From the NCBI GenBank assembly GCA_910588285.1, contig CAJUQB010000055.1, positions 1-32,989 of the forward strand: 32,989 nucleotides of DNA, given 5' to 3'. A model generated the notes under the pieces. It saw only the letters and a list, made by a program, of their open reading frames with translations, did not search any database and was not told the DNA's origin. Of this stretch, positions 31,819 through 32,989 are shown piece after piece (the first letter of the stretch is position 1; each line of letters starts with the position of its first letter). Source of the DNA: an uncultured Lachnospiraceae bacterium. Lineage in GTDB: Bacteria; Bacillota; Clostridia; Lachnospirales; Lachnospiraceae. The translations under genes were made by a program, and so were the position numbers.

Positions 31819-31832
31819 CGAACAAATGTTCC
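31819..31832. promoter_or_regulatory. LexA (SOS, Cheo-box) operator
   Basis: CGAACAAATGTTCC fits the Gram-positive LexA pattern CGAACRNRYGTTYC at every position. It overlaps a weak promoter candidate (TTGCGA at 31816-31821, 16 bases, CATAAT at 31838-31843) pointing toward the small membrane protein gene at 31950. I found no other such box by eye in the window. Confidence 0.6.
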
Positions 31833-31883
31833 TGACGCATAATAGCTGTGAATGCAGAATAAAATAAAGAGAGAGAAGAGGAA

Positions 31884-31922
31884 AATAGTTTACATAATTT
31901 ATTTATGTAAACTATTGTCTTT
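31884..31922. terminator. AT-rich perfect inverted repeat after the his operon
   Basis: AATAGTTTACATAA (31884-31897) and TTATGTAAACTATT (31903-31916) are perfect 14-bp arms with a five-base loop, followed by GTCTTTTT. It can end the his transcript about 95 bases behind the hisIE stop. Because it lies between the LexA box and the next gene, it could also act as an attenuator or a second operator for that gene. Confidence 0.6.
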
Positions 31923-31949
31923 TTGGGAAATCGTATGGAGGATGACAGG

Positions 31950-32279
31950 ATGATGGAACAGACATTGGAGGAGCGGCGCAGGTATGTGGAGCAGGTGAAG
32001 GCTTCCTTTCAGAATCCGGAAAAGAGCGGGCGGTATCGGGATGTGGGGGCAGCGGCAGAGGAGAACAGAGAGACGGATGTTTTTTCCGGGAGCAGCGGGG
32101 CCTGGAAGTGGCGGCTTGTGGTGGCATTGCTTTTGTTTGGCGGGTTTATGTATCTGTCCCAGAATCAGATGAAGGTGGGGGCGTATACCGTGCAGGAGGT
32201 GGCGGATTACCTGTCGAAGGACATGGAGTGGGAGGGCCTGCTGAAGGAGCTGCCGGTGAGCCTGGATAAAATAGAGTAG
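31950..32279 (+). CDS. Small single-pass membrane protein, possibly SOS-controlled, function unknown
   Basis: 109 residues: a charged, probably helical cytoplasmic part (1-50), one membrane helix (about 54-70, WRLVVALLLFGGFMYLS), and a short outside tail with VGAYTVQEVADYLSKDMEW. I recognise no family. ATG at 31950 was chosen because GGAGG (31937-31941) is eight bases away; ATG 31953 and 31935 are alternatives. Upstream lie a LexA box and a hairpin. The size and one-helix layout resemble SOS-induced division inhibitors such as YneA, but there is no LysM motif and no sequence similarity that I can see, so this is only a suggestion. Confidence 0.65.
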   Translation: MMEQTLEERRRYVEQVKASFQNPEKSGRYRDVGAAAEENRETDVFSGSSGAWKWRLVVALLLFGGFMYLSQNQMKVGAYTVQEVADYLSKDMEWEGLLKELPVSLDKIE

Positions 32280-32423
32280 GCGAAGGAAGAAAAGAAAAAA
32301 CTTTTGACAAAGCTTCTTTCCAAACATTATGGGACTCCTGTGATTGTTCTGCTGGACGCATATGATGTACCTTTGGATAAGGCATATCAAAACGGTTATT
32401 ATCCGCAGATGAATTCCGAATAA
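32280..32423 (+). pseudogene. Remnant of an AAA-ATPase-like family gene
   Basis: Directly behind the stop of the small membrane protein and in the same frame, a 47-codon stretch reads KLLSKHYGTPVIVLLDAYD, VPLDKAYQNGYYPQM and then a stop. This matches the Walker-B neighbourhood of the family found at the left edge of the window (LIFLDEYDTPLQEAYVNGYW), but the Glu after the key Asp is Ala and nothing before or after belongs to the family. It is a fragment with no start of its own. Confidence 0.75.
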
Positions 32424-32640
32424 AGAGGTTCTTGGGATATATCAGGATCGGATATTGTTCGGCCCCTGGGATCCCAAGACCTTTGAGGTGGAGGATTCCA
32501 CAGTTGGATATATTAAAATGGCCAATGGAGCAGCCATTGCCCTGGAAGCCAGCTGGGCGCTGAACGTACCGGAATCCCGGGAGGCCTCCACAACCCTCTG
32601 CGGTATCCTGGCAGGGGCAGAGATCGCATCCAGCCCATTG
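32422..32640 (+). pseudogene. Remnant of a Gfo/Idh/MocA-family oxidoreductase gene
   Basis: The frame starting at the end of the previous remnant reads VLGIYQDRILFGPWDPKTF, EVEDSTVGYIKMANGAAIAL, EASWALNVPESREASTTLCG. This is the C-terminal-domain core of NAD(P)-dependent sugar or inositol dehydrogenase-like proteins (WDPKTFEVEDS, NGA, EASWALN). The N-terminal Rossmann part is missing and the similarity fades after about 32620, possibly through a frameshift. The ORF itself continues to 32727 without meaning. Confidence 0.75.
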
Positions 32641-32721
32641 AAAAGTCGCCTGACGGCGAGGGGCTGGATGCACGCAACTGCTATTTTACTGGCCGGATGC
32701 CCTGCAGCAGGGTGCAAGGCA

Positions 32722-32900
32722 CCGTGAATTGTAATCAGAAATGGTTACTTTTCACGGGTCAGGAATGCGCACTGGCTGCGCGTTCCGTGAGAACATGATT
32801 CAGGAGTGAGGGGCGATTTTTGCGTAGCAAAATTCGGAATATCGCCCCGAATCGTTGCTATGAGCGGCCCCCGGGCCGTGAGTAGTAATCAGAAATGGTT
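32722..32900. repeat. Repeat element with 25-bp direct repeats and internal hairpins
   Basis: A 25-base direct repeat, beginning CCGTGA and ending GTAATCAGAAATGGTT, lies at 32722-32746 and 32876-32900 with two mismatches. Between the copies are CCGTGAA/TTCACGG (32722-32728 with 32751-32757), GGAATGCGCA/TGCGCGTTCC (32762-32771 with 32777-32786), GGGGCGAT/ATCGCCCC (32810-32817 with 32841-32848) and TTTTGC/GCAAAA (32818-32832). No coding frame is convincing. It looks like a non-autonomous intergenic repeat of the REP/MITE kind. No transposase is near. Confidence 0.7.
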
Positions 32901-32923
32901 TTTTAATCGAGATTCAAAAAATT

Positions 32924-32961
32924 GGGGATTGTAATTTTTATTTCTCTATGTTACAATCCCC
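32924..32961. repeat. Perfect 11-bp inverted repeat near the right edge
   Basis: GGGGATTGTAA (32924-32934) and TTACAATCCCC (32951-32961) with a 16-base AT-rich centre. No T run follows, so it is not a standard terminator; it could be an operator or the end of a mobile element. From 32640 to the right edge I see no gene. Confidence 0.55.
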
Positions 32962-32989
32962 TTAAGCAATGAATTCAACGTTTCTTCGT

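Noticed and set aside
32455..32727. A 90-residue intact gene
   Set aside because: It begins with a TTG inside a clear Gfo/Idh/MocA domain fragment, lacks the Rossmann part, and its last third has no family likeness.

Overview
The window looks like a chromosomal stretch from a spore-forming gut-type Firmicute, most probably a Lachnospiraceae (Clostridium cluster XIVa) species. This rests on an alpha/beta-type small acid-soluble spore protein, a ylbJ-like sporulation membrane protein next to coaD, short-form HisG with HisZ, RecU and RqcH, purine-rich Shine-Dalgarno sites and moderately high G+C. The organism is inferred from gene content only.

Layout. 1-1435: a decayed AAA-ATPase-like/PD-(D/E)XK gene that runs off the left edge. 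1436-1872: a non-coding block with a promoter, a cobalamin riboswitch and several strong hairpins. 1873-8324: a tightly packed tetrapyrrole operon (cobI/cbiL, an ABC-2 exporter pair, a small surface protein, hemA, and one long gene fusing HemC, uroporphyrinogen-III methyltransferase and HemD). Together these would take glutamyl-tRNA and porphobilinogen to precorrin-2 and onward toward B12. 8480-8683: the spore protein gene. 8760-10496 (minus): rqcH. 10771-12642: yicC, gmk, rpoZ. 12765-17655: rimO, pgsA, cinA, rsmD, coaD and a coiled-coil protein. 17720-18652 (minus): ylbJ-like. 18727-26674: pepD, an M23 peptidase, an RsuA-type pseudouridine synthase, a HAD hydrolase, a YgiQ radical SAM protein, an RluA-type pseudouridine synthase, a histidine phosphatase and recU. 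26671-31791: a histidine operon (hisZ, hisG, hisD, hisB and a three-domain HisF-like/HisI/HisE fusion) behind a consensus promoter. 31792-32989: an accessory-looking end with a LexA-type box, a small membrane protein gene, remnants of two genes and a cluster of repeats and hairpins.

Most of the window is ordinary housekeeping. The points that deserve attention are the HisF-like domain at the front of HisIE, which lacks both catalytic aspartates, the HemC-CobA-HemD triple fusion under probable B12 control, the SOS-box/small membrane protein arrangement at 31819-32279, a possible sigma-E promoter with almost no leader in front of the ylbJ-like gene, the 31-bp and 24-bp tandem repeats, and the hairpin-rich non-coding blocks at both ends. 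I saw no CRISPR array, rRNA, tRNA, intact transposase or phage module.
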